This document shows positions 1 through 11,114 of a DNA stretch of 64,000 nucleotides, one piece after another. The stretch is from NCBI GenBank assembly GCA_033964015.1, contig CM066916.1, forward strand, positions 10,208,501-10,272,500. The letters run 5' to 3'. Numbering within the stretch: position 1 is the first letter of the stretch; each line of letters begins with the position of its first letter. The DNA is from Scolanthus callimorphus. Lineage: Eukaryota; Cnidaria; Anthozoa; Actiniaria; Edwardsiidae. The notes below the pieces were generated by a model. The model searched no databases and had not been told where the DNA came from. It saw only the letters and a list, made by a program, of their open reading frames with translations. The position numbers and the translations under genes are program-made.

Positions 1-582
1 ACGCTCTCAAGAACCGGCTTGCTTGTTGTAGTTTTAAATAACAAAAATTATAATATTGTAGAAGCTTTCTAAATAGCACTCTCAATCACGAGCCACGACA
101 TGAATCCTTTATCCTGTGACGTGTGAATTAGTCAAGGTTTTTTTTATAGTACCCTGGATCCTGGATTCCCGAGATCCTAATGCCGGTCATTTTGTTGGTG
201 ACCATAATGCAGTTATGCAATGCGGGGATTGTTTTAGTCAGATCTGGGTGAATGGCTTGCTTGTGAATGATGCATGATACCCCATGGTCTAACGGATAAG
301 GATAACACTGACCACTCAACAAATCATAAATTACCGTATTTGCTTTCCTCCTTGCCCCACATGAAAACCACTCTAAAGTAGTAATTTTTATTTGACAAAT
401 ATATTTGACCGTCTAAATGAAGCAGCAAACAATTGCTAGAAAAAACGTATTTTGACGCCAACGCCGATGGGGAACTTGGGACAGCAGACCACCAAAATAT
501 AATTTGTCACATTGTATTTGATGGCCAATTTTTATTCAATCGATAAGAAACAAACGAGGCAAAGAAGCAAAGAAGAAACACA
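1..582. other. Non-coding stretch, no gene seen
   Basis: AT-rich sequence with only short, codon-poor reading frames. I see no splice-consistent exon, RNA gene or clear repeat here. Confidence 0.4.
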
Positions 583-770
583 TTTATTATATAAACACCA
601 ATGAAATACCAGGCGATCTCCCGCGCGAAAACTTGATATCTTCACACGTGAAAATATCATGTTATTTTCACATGTGAAAATATCACACTTACTTTTGCTC
701 AATGCTCGACTTTTAAGCTTAAGTCGAATAAAATTTGAATTTGGTATTTCATTGATGTTTATATAATAAA
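583..770. mobile_element. MITE with about 29-bp terminal inverted repeats
   Basis: The left end (583-611, TTTATTATATAAACACCAAT and on) is mirrored by 741-770 (ending TTTATATAATAAA). Inside are two CACRTGTGAAAATATC half-sites forming smaller hairpins. It has no coding capacity, so it is a non-autonomous element; the superfamily is not resolved. Confidence 0.6.
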
Positions 771-780
771 CAGAACATTA

Positions 781-880
781 CATGACCGCTTGGAGATACG
801 AATTTTATCTTCTCGTGTTAAAATTTATCTCATAAATTTTCAACACTCGAAGATAAAATTCGTATCTCCGCGCGGCCATG
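781..880. repeat. 100-bp hairpin with about 31-bp arms
   Basis: CATGACCGCTTGGAGATACG at the left is mirrored by CGTATCTCCGCGCGGCCATG at the right. It lies 10 bp after the preceding MITE and may be part of the same composite element. Confidence 0.6.
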
Positions 881-1053
881 TAATATCCTCTATTTATTAC
901 AGAAACTTTTCCGTAAGACGGGGTAAGACCATTTTTTTTTTTTTGCTTACATTTCACATGTTTTCATCGAGTACCCTTTTGTTCCCTGCATTGTCAGTAA
1001 AAGCAAAACAACGTAGCTATCTTTGGAAACATGCTAGTTTATCTTACACAGCA

Positions 1054-1173
1054 GGGTCCGGTTGTTCGAAAGTGGTTTAGCACTAATCCAGGATTAAGTA
1101 CCATGGTGACTCGATGGTTTTGTTCAGAACTAAACCTGGTTTAAATTTAATCCACCTTTGAACAACCGGCACC
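1054..1173. mobile_element. Short MITE, TIR GGTGCCGGTTGTTCAAAGGTGG type
   Basis: GGTCCGGTTGTTCGAAAGTG at 1054 is mirrored by CCACCTTTGAACAACCGGC ending near 1173. It is 120 bp with no coding capacity and ends close to the 3' end of the small minus-strand gene. Confidence 0.55.
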
Positions 1174-1201
1174 AGAAGTTTATTTTCTACTGATGTCCTA
1201 A

Positions 1202-1645
1202 CTATTCAAGCAGTTTTGGCTCCTGTCTCTTGATACCATTCTTGAGTGCCTCATTCACCTGGTTCAAATGATCTCTCCGGCATTCTTTATCGAGCTGACA
1301 AGCTTCTGTAATCGGAAGAACCAACCGACCTCCCGTATGAATATAACGCTTTGTTCGCTTCCAGTGCTTTTCTTGCGTGAATGAAACCCCAATTCCTTCG
1401 GATCCAAATTCGGCTTTCAGGCCTGCAGAGCTTTTGCCCTCATCGATAGCTTCTATTTTGTCATCTCCTTCCTCAACAACAATTCTCTCCATCGTCCCGG
1501 TCTGTGTTCGCTGTTCAATGTAGTACTGCCCAGTTTTTTCATCGCGTTGCACTTGCTTCCATTCGCATTTTCCCAGACTAAAGATGCAGAGAATTATTAT
1601 GAAACGTAAAATCAGAATTCCCTGCGAAGATTTCATTGCAGCCAT
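1202..1645 (-). CDS. Putative secreted protein, family not recognised
   Basis: A 147-residue minus-strand frame. I prefer the Met at 1645 (MAAMKSSQG...) over the one at 1696. A classic signal peptide follows it at once: a short polar start, then LILRFIIILCIFSLG, then cleavage near GKC-EW. The mature part is charged and soluble, with a spaced cysteine pair near the C-terminus (A-C-Q-L-D-K-E-C), a KRxKRY stretch, and no membrane segment. It lies head-to-head with the next secreted-protein gene, about 790 bp apart. I do not recognise the family. It could be one exon of a longer gene, but the stop and signal peptide make a complete single-exon product plausible. Confidence 0.5.
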   Translation of the reverse strand: MAAMKSSQGILILRFIIILCIFSLGKCEWKQVQRDEKTGQYYIEQRTQTGTMERIVVEEGDDKIEAIDEGKSSAGLKAEFGSEGIGVSFTQEKHWKRTKRYIHTGGRLVLPITEACQLDKECRRDHLNQVNEALKNGIKRQEPKLLE

Positions 1646-1939
1646 GCTGAATGAAAGACTGAAGGAGACTGAATGAGTAACTAGTAACGCGCTCATGTGG
1701 TGATGCTTGGTGTTCTAGGAAACTGACGTCATAACGGGGGTTTTCCCTAACCATAGCCCAGAGAGGGATCCGATTCAGTGGATAAACGTGCATAAATGAG
1801 GCTCTCCACTTGATAGCCTCAGTATATCTTCCGTATTTTCTATGAATTTGTTTAAATAATGAAAATGCCATTTCTAAACAAATTATTATATATCAAGATG
1901 AACTCTGGAATATAGTAAAAATAGCGTTGGACGTTCAGC

Positions 1940-2310
1940 TAGATGGGTCGATCTATGATAGGCTATACCCATTTGTGAAAATACGTGCAGCTTTTTGATT
2001 GGATGCGCTTAAAAAATGAGGCCAATTTTTCGCTGAACTCGCTAGTCTTGCTAAGCCATGTGCAAACACGTCAGTATAAAACTGAGAGACCAGAATACCT
2101 CGTGGCCAGTTTTATAAGCGAGAGATCGACAGGTAGTTTCGGGGATAGTATGTTTTAACTGTTTTCACTTTAAGCTAGGCAGGTCGATCTATGATCTATG
2201 ATAGGCCCTACGTGCAGCTTTCTGATTGGATGCGCAACAGAGTAGGGCCACGTTTTCGCGCTTTCGGGGAAACAATATACCCGCACTGCACGCGTCTTTG
2301 ATTGGACAGA
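1940..2310. promoter_or_regulatory. Divergent intergenic region with a duplicated inverted-CCAAT block
   Basis: Two direct copies of a roughly 70-bp block (about 1940-2012 and 2176-2245) share GTCGATCTATGATAGGC, then TACGTGCAGCTTT, then TGATTGGATGCGC. A third TTGATTGG occurs near 2298. GATTGG is the reverse of the CCAAT box bound by NF-Y. A TATAAA lies near 2076 (plus) and a mirrored TTTATA near 2113. The region sits between two head-to-head secreted-protein genes, so it is a candidate bidirectional promoter. Confidence 0.35.
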
Positions 2311-2437
2311 CAGTAGCACGTGGTGGGTTTTCCCCACCTTCAGGATGCTTCATGGTACAGAAAACTGCTGGATAGCAAAATCATTGTGCCATAATTCCAT
2401 AAGGAAACCTCGACTACTGAATTCTCGTCGTATAAAC

Positions 2438-3456
2438 ATGAATCCTCTTTCCAGCATTTATCCAATAGCACTCATATGTCTTCTAGCATTTGGCCAAGTT
2501 GTTGATGGAGACCTCTTTGATCTGCTCGCAAAATTTGACGAGAACGTCATCCGAGGTGCGATCAAAGAGCCGGTATTCGATGCCCTGGCAGATTTTGACC
2601 GAGTAGTAATCCGCGGAGCAATCAAGGAACCGGCTGAAAAAATACTCAAAGAGGTCGTAGAAAAACCTGCGCAGTTGTTACTTCAAGCCATAGGTCTTAA
2701 AAAGGTACACAATGTGATTGAAATGCCTATGTATTTGTCAGAAATCTATTGAAGGTAAAAAAGTATCCACATTTTCCAGACACGAGGCTTACATCACGGT
2801 CCGTGGTATCTTTTAAGGGTATTCACGCGAACGCCTTGGTTTTCTTTAAAAAAATGTTTTTAAGGGTGTCCCTTGACAAAATATGATTATTTCCATTACA
2901 TGAGGTGTGCTGTGGGTGGTATCTTTTAGGGGTTAAAATTTGGTACGCCCACGCCCCTTCTGGTATCTTCTACGGGTCTAATTCGCTTTCACCAACGGGC
3001 GTACCTCCCCCCCCCCGGATCTTAAAGCTTATTCCCTACGTAACGTACCCCCCCCCCCCCCCCCCCCGGATCTCAAAGCTTATTCCCTACGTAACATAAA
3101 CGGTGTGACATTCGATAACCAAAATGTTCTTTATATGAAAGGTTGACAAGACCTACAAGCAGTTTATGCAAGAAGCCAAACATTCGAGGGGAGTGGTGAC
3201 AGGCGATCGGTACGAGCTGCAGGAGATTGTTCCGTGTCCTGATGGTAAACACCACATTGAACAAACCAAGCAACCTGTGGAGATACACCTCAAGGACGAT
3301 GTGGTTATTATACAAGACAGGTTCTGTAGAAAATGCGGACAGCATTTCTACACACAGCCCAATGAAGAAGCCAAGAGGGAAGAGTCTCTAGAAGCTTTAA
3401 AACAAGTGATGGCCAGATTCCCTTTCATGAAGAACGCGCACTTTCATGAAAAATAA
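2438..3456 (+). CDS. Putative secreted two-exon protein with CP..H / CxKCG cysteines
   Basis: Exon 1 is 2438-2704 and exon 2 is 3142-3456. The donor AAG|GTACAC and acceptor GAAAG|GTTGAC are both phase 0, giving 193 residues. I chose ATG 2438 over 2345 because a signal peptide follows it directly (MNPLSSIYPIALICLLAFGQ, cleavage near VDG-DLF). Residues about 25-65 are a tandem pair of 20-residue units, each ending VIRGAIKEP. Exon 2 has CPDGKHH and later FCRKCGQHF, a possible zinc- or disulfide-type C/H/C/C set, then a charged helical tail. I do not recognise the family. The weak pyrimidine tract of the acceptor is the least certain point; without splicing, exon 1 runs to a stop at about 2750. 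Confidence 0.5.
2800..3100. repeat. Degenerate GGTATCTTTTAGGGG-type repeat with C runs
   Basis: Within the intron, GTGGTATCTTTTARGGG recurs at about 2802 and 2918. Two near-identical units carry a C run followed by CGGATCT and AAAGCTTATTCCCTACGTAA (about 3008 and 3050). This is repeat-derived intron sequence and the C17 run is prone to length error. Confidence 0.5.
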
Positions 3457-3469
3457 GATGTAAATTCGT

Positions 3470-3690
3470 ATGAAGCATGTAAGTCTAGTGTATGAGCAAC
3501 ATTGAGCCCTTTCGACTTCTCTCTTGAAAAATAGAAGACACATGTTCTTGTGACTGTGATAAAGCTGCATACGGCATGTAAGTCTAGTGTATAGCAAACA
3601 TTAAGCCTCTTCAACTTGTTTCATTGGTGATAAAGCATGCAGTGATAAAGCATGCAGTCTAGTGTATGGTGAACATTGAGCCTTTTCAAC
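3470..3690. repeat. Three degenerate repeats of about 80-90 bp
   Basis: TAAGTCTAGTGTATRRYRAACATTGAGCC-type units begin near 3479, 3580 and 3655, just downstream of the secreted-protein stop codon. They are probably untranslated or intergenic. Confidence 0.5.
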
Positions 3691-4686
3691 TTGTCTCGCT
3701 GGTGAAAAAAGTAAATGTATCCTATTAGAAAGAATGCAACCAGCACTGAAACTACTTGATAAATGAAGAAACATATATAAATAAACTAGAGTCAAGAGTG
3801 CTCGATGCTACAGCCGGGCAGGCATGAGTCACTAAATTGAAAACTGTCCCGTCGATAGTTCTGTAAAAAGAAACATATACATGATCATCTTAGGAATGTT
3901 AGGACTTGTACGACACAAATTTGCATGAACTATCGAGTAAATCCAGCCAAATGTTCTAAATAATCTTTTAAAGATTATTATTATATCGTCATACTTTCCA
4001 GTTCCAGCATTTAATATTGATACTAAGCCCTGCTTAGCCTTATGATCTCGGCTGATCTAAATAGCATGTATCAAGGATTTATTTTCCATAAGTTTTAGGG
4101 ACGTAGGGACCTGGTGGGGGGGGGGGGGGGGGGGGGTCCTGTTATGCAAGTACAAAAGCAGTTCAAACTATTTTAGCGGGTGCATCTATTTAGTCCCCCC
4201 CCCCCCCCCAACCCCAGCTAAAATCATTCTCCTTCTCCCCTGAGTTTTGATATGTGGCGTCGCGCGCCTAGCCACGGATGGGTCCTTGTGATTCCCAAGT
4301 CAGCGAGCATCAGTGATCCAGGTTTTGGTGTATGATCACTCCGTTGCACAAAATTCCCTTTTTATTAATAATGATTTATCTGTGTAAATATAAACTTTCG
4401 AGTAAAATATTCGCCGCTATTTCATAGAATATTTCAAACTTCTTCTAACCAAGGAACCTCCTTTCATTGAGATGCTTGTTTCTGATTAGGCAATGTGTAT
4501 TTCATAGAAAACGCTTGTGTTCGATTGATGTGTCAGGTCCTTCACATCTAACGATGAAATACTTTTCACTCCCGGACTGGAAAACAGCCTTGAACACTGT
4601 GCGGTACATGTTCCATTTAAGGACGTTCAGCGATTGAATTTATCTGATTCCATAACGAAGCCAGCCTTATTCGCTGTCAAAAACGT
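3691..4686. other. Intergenic stretch with G and C homopolymers
   Basis: I see no gene. The notable content is a long G run near 4116-4136 and a C run near 4194-4210, facing each other about 60 bp apart, so the two could pair. Confidence 0.4.
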
Positions 4687-5482
4687 TTGCCTTTATAGTC
4701 AGGCGGCTAAGTCCAAATTTTATTGCGAATTGTGCGTTTTCTGATAAAAGCATGAAACTTTCCAGGAGGAGACTTCAGAGGGTACTTGTTAATTTTTGAT
4801 TGGGAGGCATCTCTGAACATTCTTTTTACAGGAATTATTTAGACAACTCGCAAAGCTATTGTTCAGCCGCCATCTTGTCCTTTGTTATTCATGAGTTTCG
4901 TGGCACTTAAGCTCTTATTCTACGAGATAAATTTATAGAGTGTAGCGCCAGATAGACAAAACTCTAAAGATTTATGGCGAAGAGAAACGATCATTGGAAT
5001 ATGACAAGTGAACATTTGATAGCTAAATTACTTTTCTAGATGTTTTCTTCTATTTACGAAAACACGTTTTCGAATTCCCAGTCAGACACTGTTTCGGAGA
5101 TAGAAAATCAGGAAAATATCGGGATTGTTCGGCACACAGGTTGATATCAGCTTGCGACATAGCTACCGAAGTACAGACCATATGTGCCAAGGTATTAATG
5201 GCCCCTGAATGAAACAAAGTTGCAGGGATTTTGCTGCAGAGTCTGGAGAATCACTTCACTGACTTGGACAGTAAGTGCCGCGAAACTCATGAATAACAAA
5301 GGACAAGATGGCGGCCGAACAATAGCTTTGCGAGTTGTCTAAATAGTTCCTGTAAAAAGAATTTCAGGGATGCCTCCCAATCAAAACTTGACAAGTACCC
5401 GTAGGCCAATCATACTGGAAAGTTTCATGCTTTTATCAAAAAACGCACAATCATTTGGCTTAGCCGCCTGACTATTAAGGCT
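4687..5482. mobile_element. Long-TIR element, about 0.8 kb with about 215-bp arms
   Basis: The left arm (4687-4905: TTTATAGTCAGGCGGCTAAG ... TTATTCATGAGTTTCG) is mirrored by 5278-5482 (CGAAACTCATGAATAACAAA ... CTTAGCCGCCTGACTATTAA). The arms differ by scattered substitutions and small gaps. There is no transposase frame. The right end overlaps the last codons of the minus-strand gene at 5475. Confidence 0.8.
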
Positions 5483-5855
5483 TTGTAGACAGAGCAGACT
5501 GCAGTAACGAGTTCAGTGCAGGTTTAAACGCGGTTAGCTGTCTTAACTGGTTCAGAGTCATAAACACAGCGCCTGTTGCCATACCACACTTTGAGCACCG
5601 AACCACCGCACTCTTAATATAAAACTCTTTCGATAGTGCCACACTAGTTCCGCTATCTTCTTTAGAGGACAAAGTTATACTCAAAAGGCTTTTCTTGCTT
5701 TGTGTGACCCACTTTACAGAGCTCTTCACCGAAATATGCAACACGCCAAAACCATCTTCTCGAAAGTCGTGTTCGTGATTTGGACAGGAGTCGACTGTCA
5801 CTAGGCTAAAACATATTACACTTAGAACTATCAGGCCTTTACGCCTTGGTGGCAT
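5475..5855 (-). CDS. Putative secreted protein whose stop lies in an inserted element
   Basis: A minus-strand frame. I prefer the Met at 5855 (126 aa) because MPPRRKG followed by LIVLSVICFSLVTV is a textbook signal peptide with cleavage near VDS-CP. The open frame extends upstream to 6005. The mature protein begins CPNHEHDF and later has CSKCG, matching the CP..H / CxKCG spacing type of the secreted gene at 2438-3456 but with a longer gap between the halves. It has no membrane segment. The final residues and stop codon fall in the right TIR of the element at 4687-5482, so the native C-terminus may have been replaced. The family is unrecognised. Confidence 0.4.
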   Translation of the reverse strand: MPPRRKGLIVLSVICFSLVTVDSCPNHEHDFREDGFGVLHISVKSSVKWVTQSKKSLLSITLSSKEDSGTSVALSKEFYIKSAVVRCSKCGMATGAVFMTLNQLRQLTAFKPALNSLLQSALSTKP

Positions 5856-6247
5856 CAAGCATTTTAGTCCCTCAAGCTCCATTGTATTTAGCAGTTTTGG
5901 CTGTAAACAGTATATTCTTCGATGACCGAGCTGAACTACTTTCGCTTTCAACAAAATTTCCGGGAAGATTTCGATGTTAAGGTCGCTGATGTCACGCAAC
6001 CGCACATTACAGTATCCCGCAGAGAAGGAGAAAACATATCTGATGAAATGCTGAAGGGAATCTTCCCTTCGTAATAATTGGGAGGCAGGCAGCCTTGAGC
6101 CTCTTTGCTCGAAACGTCAGCAAAAAATGCTAAGCGGGATTTAAGGATGTTCTGACGTTTGTTGCTAACTGTTTCTTTGTGTCCCTTTAATAACGTCGCG
6201 CCTGCGCGCTGGATAAAAGGGAAACCATAAAGCAGCAATAGACATCG

Positions 6248-6480
6248 CATTCTCGTACCCAGAGCTCCCCGGCTCGTCTGCTCGCAGGGGAGGCTCTGGG
6301 GACATTCATTTTAGGGCCTTCGCTGACTGGCTGATTTTGAACGTTGGAGCATGCGCTGAAAGGTCGTTCTCTCAACGGCTCTGTATTTAAAAATCTCGAG
6401 CATGCCGCGCATGCGTCAATGGCTGTCACCAGAGCCTCCCCCGCGAGGTAACGAGTCGGGAAGCTCTGGATTCGGGAATG
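6248..6480. mobile_element. MITE with CATTCTCGTACCCAGAGC-type ends
   Basis: The left end CATTCTCGTACCCAGAGCTC (6248) is mirrored by AAGCTCTGGATTCGGGAATG (ending 6480). Each arm carries an inner GGGGAGGCTCTGG block. The same termini recur at 22473-23055 and as a solo end at 56701-56773, so this is a family. Confidence 0.65.
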
Positions 6481-6741
6481 GCTTCAAATGAAAATTACAT
6501 CAAATGCGTCACATCTTGGACACGACCTCGACTTGATGCCATAATAAAATGGCATTATTTTGTGGGTACTGGAGCGTTATTCGGAAATGGACAAAATCGG
6601 CCTTACGGTGTTTATACTTGTTAGCCTGCGTAGCCGGCTCTGTTTGTTGTTTTCGAGAGGAGTCGGTTACGAGCAGATTCCAGGGGCGCGCACGAAATCA
6701 AGGCGTCTTTTCAAGGGGCGCGCACGAAATTGAGCGATCCC

Positions 6742-7089
6742 GGGGGTGCTCGTCGTATTTGTTAGGGGTCAAAATCGACTCTCAGGTATTTTTTAGGGGG
6801 TATCGGAGAAACATTGTGGCTTTCACTAATAAATGGTATTTTTAGGGGGTACGCAAATGAATAAATGGTCACAAACCAAGCAAACGTTTTCTGGCTTTCT
6901 TTATTTCATTTATAGCTCTAAAAACAAGGGATATGCTTGATGAGAAACAATAAACAATAACAAAAAAGTTTTATTGTTGGTATTTTTTAGGGGTCATTTT
7001 GTTTTATAAGGTATTTTTTTAGGGGGTGGGTTTTTTATGTCTTGGTATTTTTTAGGGTATATTTTCCAATGTCCCGACGAGCACACCCC
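6742..7089. mobile_element. Inverted-repeat element with internal GGTATTTTTTAGGGG units
   Basis: GGGGGTGCTCGTCG at the left is mirrored by CGACGAGCACACCCC at the right. Between them, GGTATTTTTTAGGGG-like units recur five or more times. No coding capacity. Confidence 0.6.
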
Positions 7090-8991
7090 TATCACTCTTA
7101 CTTGGGAGAACCCCCCCCCCCCCCCCCCGGGTGAGCGATTCACTTGAGAGGTTACAATTGTTCAATTTCTCAAATATGGCCGAGCACATGCAATCATCTA
7201 CAAAATGAACAATGATAACCTCTCCCAAAAGAATCGTCAGATGATCTGAATTGGTTAACAACAAGACGTAATCACCGTTAGCCGATTTTGTCTATTGTTT
7301 ACCAATACAAAAATCAAAAACCCTGTGCTGCTACTATACGTGTGAATTGATGTTACTGATTGTGCAATTATTCTAATTAATATCCGAGTATTATTTTTCA
7401 GAAGTACATGTAGTTACTCCTTATGAAATTACGCTGCCTCAAATATGTATGTATCTTCCCTTGAGGTCCTTGAGGTACTCAAATTAATCTGCGCCGTAGG
7501 CGCGGATTCGAATAGTTATTGCACAACAAAATGTAATGAGGGGAGAATTAACCCTTGTAATCTTAGCAGAAATCAAGATAATATTATGCAGACAGGATCT
7601 ATCGCTAATGGTGATGTCGTTTTTTATTTGACCACTCATTCTCTACAGGCTTAATGGACCTATGTTTCAAATTACGGAAATTAGGCAAAAAGGAAGAGAA
7701 CTTACAAGTAACAAATAATCTGGATTTAACAAAATATTATTTGAAGAATCTTGATCTTCATTGGTCAAAATGGCGGGAAATATAAGGCATATAGTACTGC
7801 GAGGATAAGGCATTAAAGCTTGGTACTTCCGGAATATATTATGAGATATTCACAGTCACCCACTTTTTGTAATTATCTGAACCCTGTACATGTAATAGTC
7901 ATAACATTACTAATTCTGCGAAGTCCAACTTTACATTTCAGACCGCCAAAATCTCTGCGTTTTGGCTTCCGCCCATCAAACCGTTTAAGGCAGACGCATG
8001 GATTTTCGTTTTGAAGCTTCGTTTGTATTTTATGGTTGAAAATTTTTGAAGCCAGCTAGTCCGTATTTAGTTCAAAAATCTCTCAAAACCTGCACGAAAT
8101 CACCCAGAACTGTTCACTCGTTTGATTGACGGAAGCCAAACCGTGGTTTGTTAGTTAGCGTAGAGTTCGCAGAATTATGGAAATGTGCAGTAATGCCAAT
8201 GCTGGTTTTAGAAAGTGTGAAAGCGCTGTTTGTTCACACCTTCAATCTTCAATGGTTTACAACTGGAAGATTACAAAATTAGGGGGGAAAAATCCCTGTT
8301 TGGATTTTCATATACTATGGTCATTTCCAAGTAAATGTTAATGATATTAAACACCTGAACGGCGGATCTTAAATAGATATGTTTTTTAAAAATACAAATG
8401 ACAATGTCTCACGAAACTCCATCACCAAGATTCACAAGCTGCTTCAAGTATCCATTCTCAATAACTTTCCACATTAATTGAAAATCGCGGAGTTCTTTCG
8501 GCATGACTTTCGCTTTTCAAAATAATTACTGTGGATATACTTCATTAAAAAACAAAACTTCATTGTTATTTTGATTAAAGCTCTGATCTGATAAAACGCG
8601 ATGTAAAATGCATATGACAGTTGAGAGTCTAGATTACGGCGGAAAGAGAGCCCTGACTAGTCGACAGAAAAGTAGGAATGCATGTTAATGATGAAAGTTA
8701 AAATATTGTGCTCCAGAAGTAATATAATCAAGCGTATCTGATCTCTACAATTTAAAGTAACACATGCAAAATAACCCTCAAAATCAAACAAGTTCATACA
8801 GCAGTATTGAAATCATTGCCTTGTGTCATTTCAACATTTTACCGCTTTATCAATTCGTATAAACTGCATTTAGTGATACAAATATCCAACGCGCATGCGC
8901 AGATCTCAGAAGCTTTTGACGTATTCGGTTCGTTCGGTGATAGCCGTTCAATAACAATCGCACAGAATTTAATATAAAAACACCCGTCATA
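7090..8991. other. Intergenic stretch, no gene supported
   Basis: The stretch starts with a C run (about 7109-7128). The remaining sequence is AT-rich with only short frames lacking family features or splice-consistent partners. Confidence 0.4.
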
Positions 8992-8999
8992 TGACGTCA
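8992..8999. promoter_or_regulatory. CRE palindrome TGACGTCA
   Basis: A full consensus cAMP-response element lies about 140 bp upstream of the candidate first coding exon at 9138. A single 8-mer can occur by chance, so this is only suggestive. Confidence 0.25.
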
Positions 9000-9137
9000 T
9001 TACCTCAACACTTATGGTTTTAATGAACAAAGAATGCAAGTAGCGAGAGAAATTGGAGTTCGGTTCGACCACCTTCTGTACCGATGTCTGCTGTTTCTAT
9101 AATATTGAAGAGCTGTTGCCTAGGTAAAGTGAACTAA

Positions 9138-9185
9138 ATGGCGAGGAACAATACCAGAAGACGTGCCCTACTCGACGAGCTTAAG
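9138..9185 (+). CDS. Candidate 5' coding exon, 16 codons, with a good donor
   Basis: ATG followed by 15 codons (MARNNTRRRALLDELK) runs straight into AAG|GTAAAT, phase 0. The exon start of the ankyrin gene at 20408 sits right behind TTACTCTCACTTTAG, which resembles an acceptor, and would also be phase 0. This could therefore be the true first exon of that gene across an 11.2-kb intron. Equally it may be an unrelated or chance frame. Confidence 0.2.
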
Positions 9186-10929
9186 GTAAATTGCTCAAAT
9201 ATAGGAGAGGCAGAGCTTTCAGAATTTCCAGATATCACAACGCGTTATTGTACTTTGAGGCGCCTGTGCACCCTCACAATCACCGAGACGTTTTGATGTG
9301 AAAAATTACAGGTTTTCCGACTCCGATACGTCATAGAACAGAGAACAATTTTGTTACAAGACGCGCAAATTTAATCGAAACACTCTGTGGTGTGTCGTCG
9401 GCTTTAATCAGATTGCTCATAAGAAAGAAGGGCCGTTAGAACGGAAAGGGAGTCTCTCCGCGAATGATTCTTCGCCTGAGGTGAATAGAAAAAGTGTGTC
9501 GGTAAAGCAGAAAATAATAAATGCACTGACAACTTAATAGATTTTTCTTTGTGAGTGGACCGTCGCTAGAGGCAGCTATTTTTCTGTTTCTCTAATGGCA
9601 AAATCGTTTCTGTCTTATGAAAAAACACTCGTGACAAAAAGCGCGCGAAACATGCTCGGCGCGCGGTTTTTGCGTGAAGGCTGCAAAATTGACGCCTATC
9701 GAGTAAAAAAAAAAATAGAGAAATAGCACTTGATACAGGTGCGCGAAGGCAAAATCTAAAGTTTTGCTATAAAATAATTTAGACATCGGCCTCTAATAAC
9801 TTAACTCCCAGCCCAGGGGGACGCTCTCATTAAAATACTTTCTTCATAAAAAAACAAACTTCCACGTTTAATGGTAACAGCAATGAATTCCAATAACTTG
9901 AGAACAGCGCAGTTTTATTTCATTAAGCAAGAACAAAATGAGTGGCCCCGTCTCTTTTGATATGTTTTTGCCTTAGGCAAACTCCTCTAAAATCCATAAC
10001 GGACTAACATGTAAACTAAGTGTGACGAAATTAAGATTAAGTGTAATTTGCTTTTAAGTAGTATTTCACTCAGGAGGTGCGTTTTCGAGGAGAACTCGTA
10101 TCAGAAAAGGTCCTTATACAGTATTTCTTCCCAATAATTTCGTCACAACGAAAAGAATAACATGTGACTATGAAAGAACACCTGAAAAAATTCCGAAATT
10201 GGTCACAATATTGGGTATTCGCAACTAACTGGCGTTTGAAAAAATTGTGAAAAAAAAACGTTAGGTTAAAAATAAATAAGATGTTTCTGGAATAAAAGCA
10301 AACGATCGAAAAATATGAGCATCCGATCACACTTACGCAGTCTACATAACTCGTCTCAGAAAAAAATCAGTCAAAAGATTACACAAAAGGGATGAAAACT
10401 CCGTACTTCATTTTCTGTAGAAATGTTTCGCATCAACTTCTAGGAGCAGGGTAGTTTTGGCTGCACTAGTAACTAGGAAAAGAATAGATTACATAACCCC
10501 TTTTTTAAGAACCTTCTAAATGTCCATTGAAAAGACAATCGAACATTAAAAATATAATTTTCTTAATGTAGTACTTAAAACAAAAGCAAAAATAAAGGAA
10601 AAGCTTATAGAATTCGAAAGGAAATCTAAATATTTAAAGCATGGGAATATAAGCATACGTCTGGTTCAGCAGGGTTCCGCTATCGCACACGAAGCGCCTG
10701 AATCCAAGTGTTTATTAGCCCTAGTTATCCAGTTTCCATAGCAACCAAGGGTATCTATTTTTACTTACTGTTCCTATCTTTGCTGGGTTTTTGCATGTGT
10801 AAATACATCCGGTTGACTTCTGATAAACTGGAGACGCCATCGCGCCTGACGTTCGCTCAGACGCGTGAATTCCTGTGTCGCAGAAAGATAAAATGTCAGC
10901 TTTTGCCGAAAGGAAAATATCAAGCTGTT
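9186..10929. other. No gene seen
   Basis: AT-rich sequence with scattered short frames on both strands, none with recognisable family features. It could be intron if the exon at 9138 is real. Confidence 0.4.
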
Positions 10930-11114
10930 ACAGCCATTCTCAGTTACACGCGGCCGCCGGGAAAAAAATTTGCAAGCGAAAACTCGTTTTTTGTCAAAGT
11001 TTCTATGGCAACGCACGTGCTTTCGCCGGTTTGTCGCGCTCAGACAAGACAGCAAAATGAGTTTTCGCTTGCAAGCTTTTTTCCCGGCGACCGCGTCTAA
11101 CTGAGAATGGCTGT
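10930..11114. mobile_element. MITE with about 60-bp TIRs
   Basis: ACAGCCATTCTCAGTTACAC at the left is mirrored by TAACTGAGAATGGCTGT at the right. The arms also share a CCGGGAAAAAAatTTGCAAGCG block and its reverse. It abuts the next MITE directly. Confidence 0.7.

Noticed and set aside
5948..6429. Overlapping minus-strand frames of 80-100 codons
   Set aside because: They run through MITE arms at 6248-6480 and have no protein-like features.
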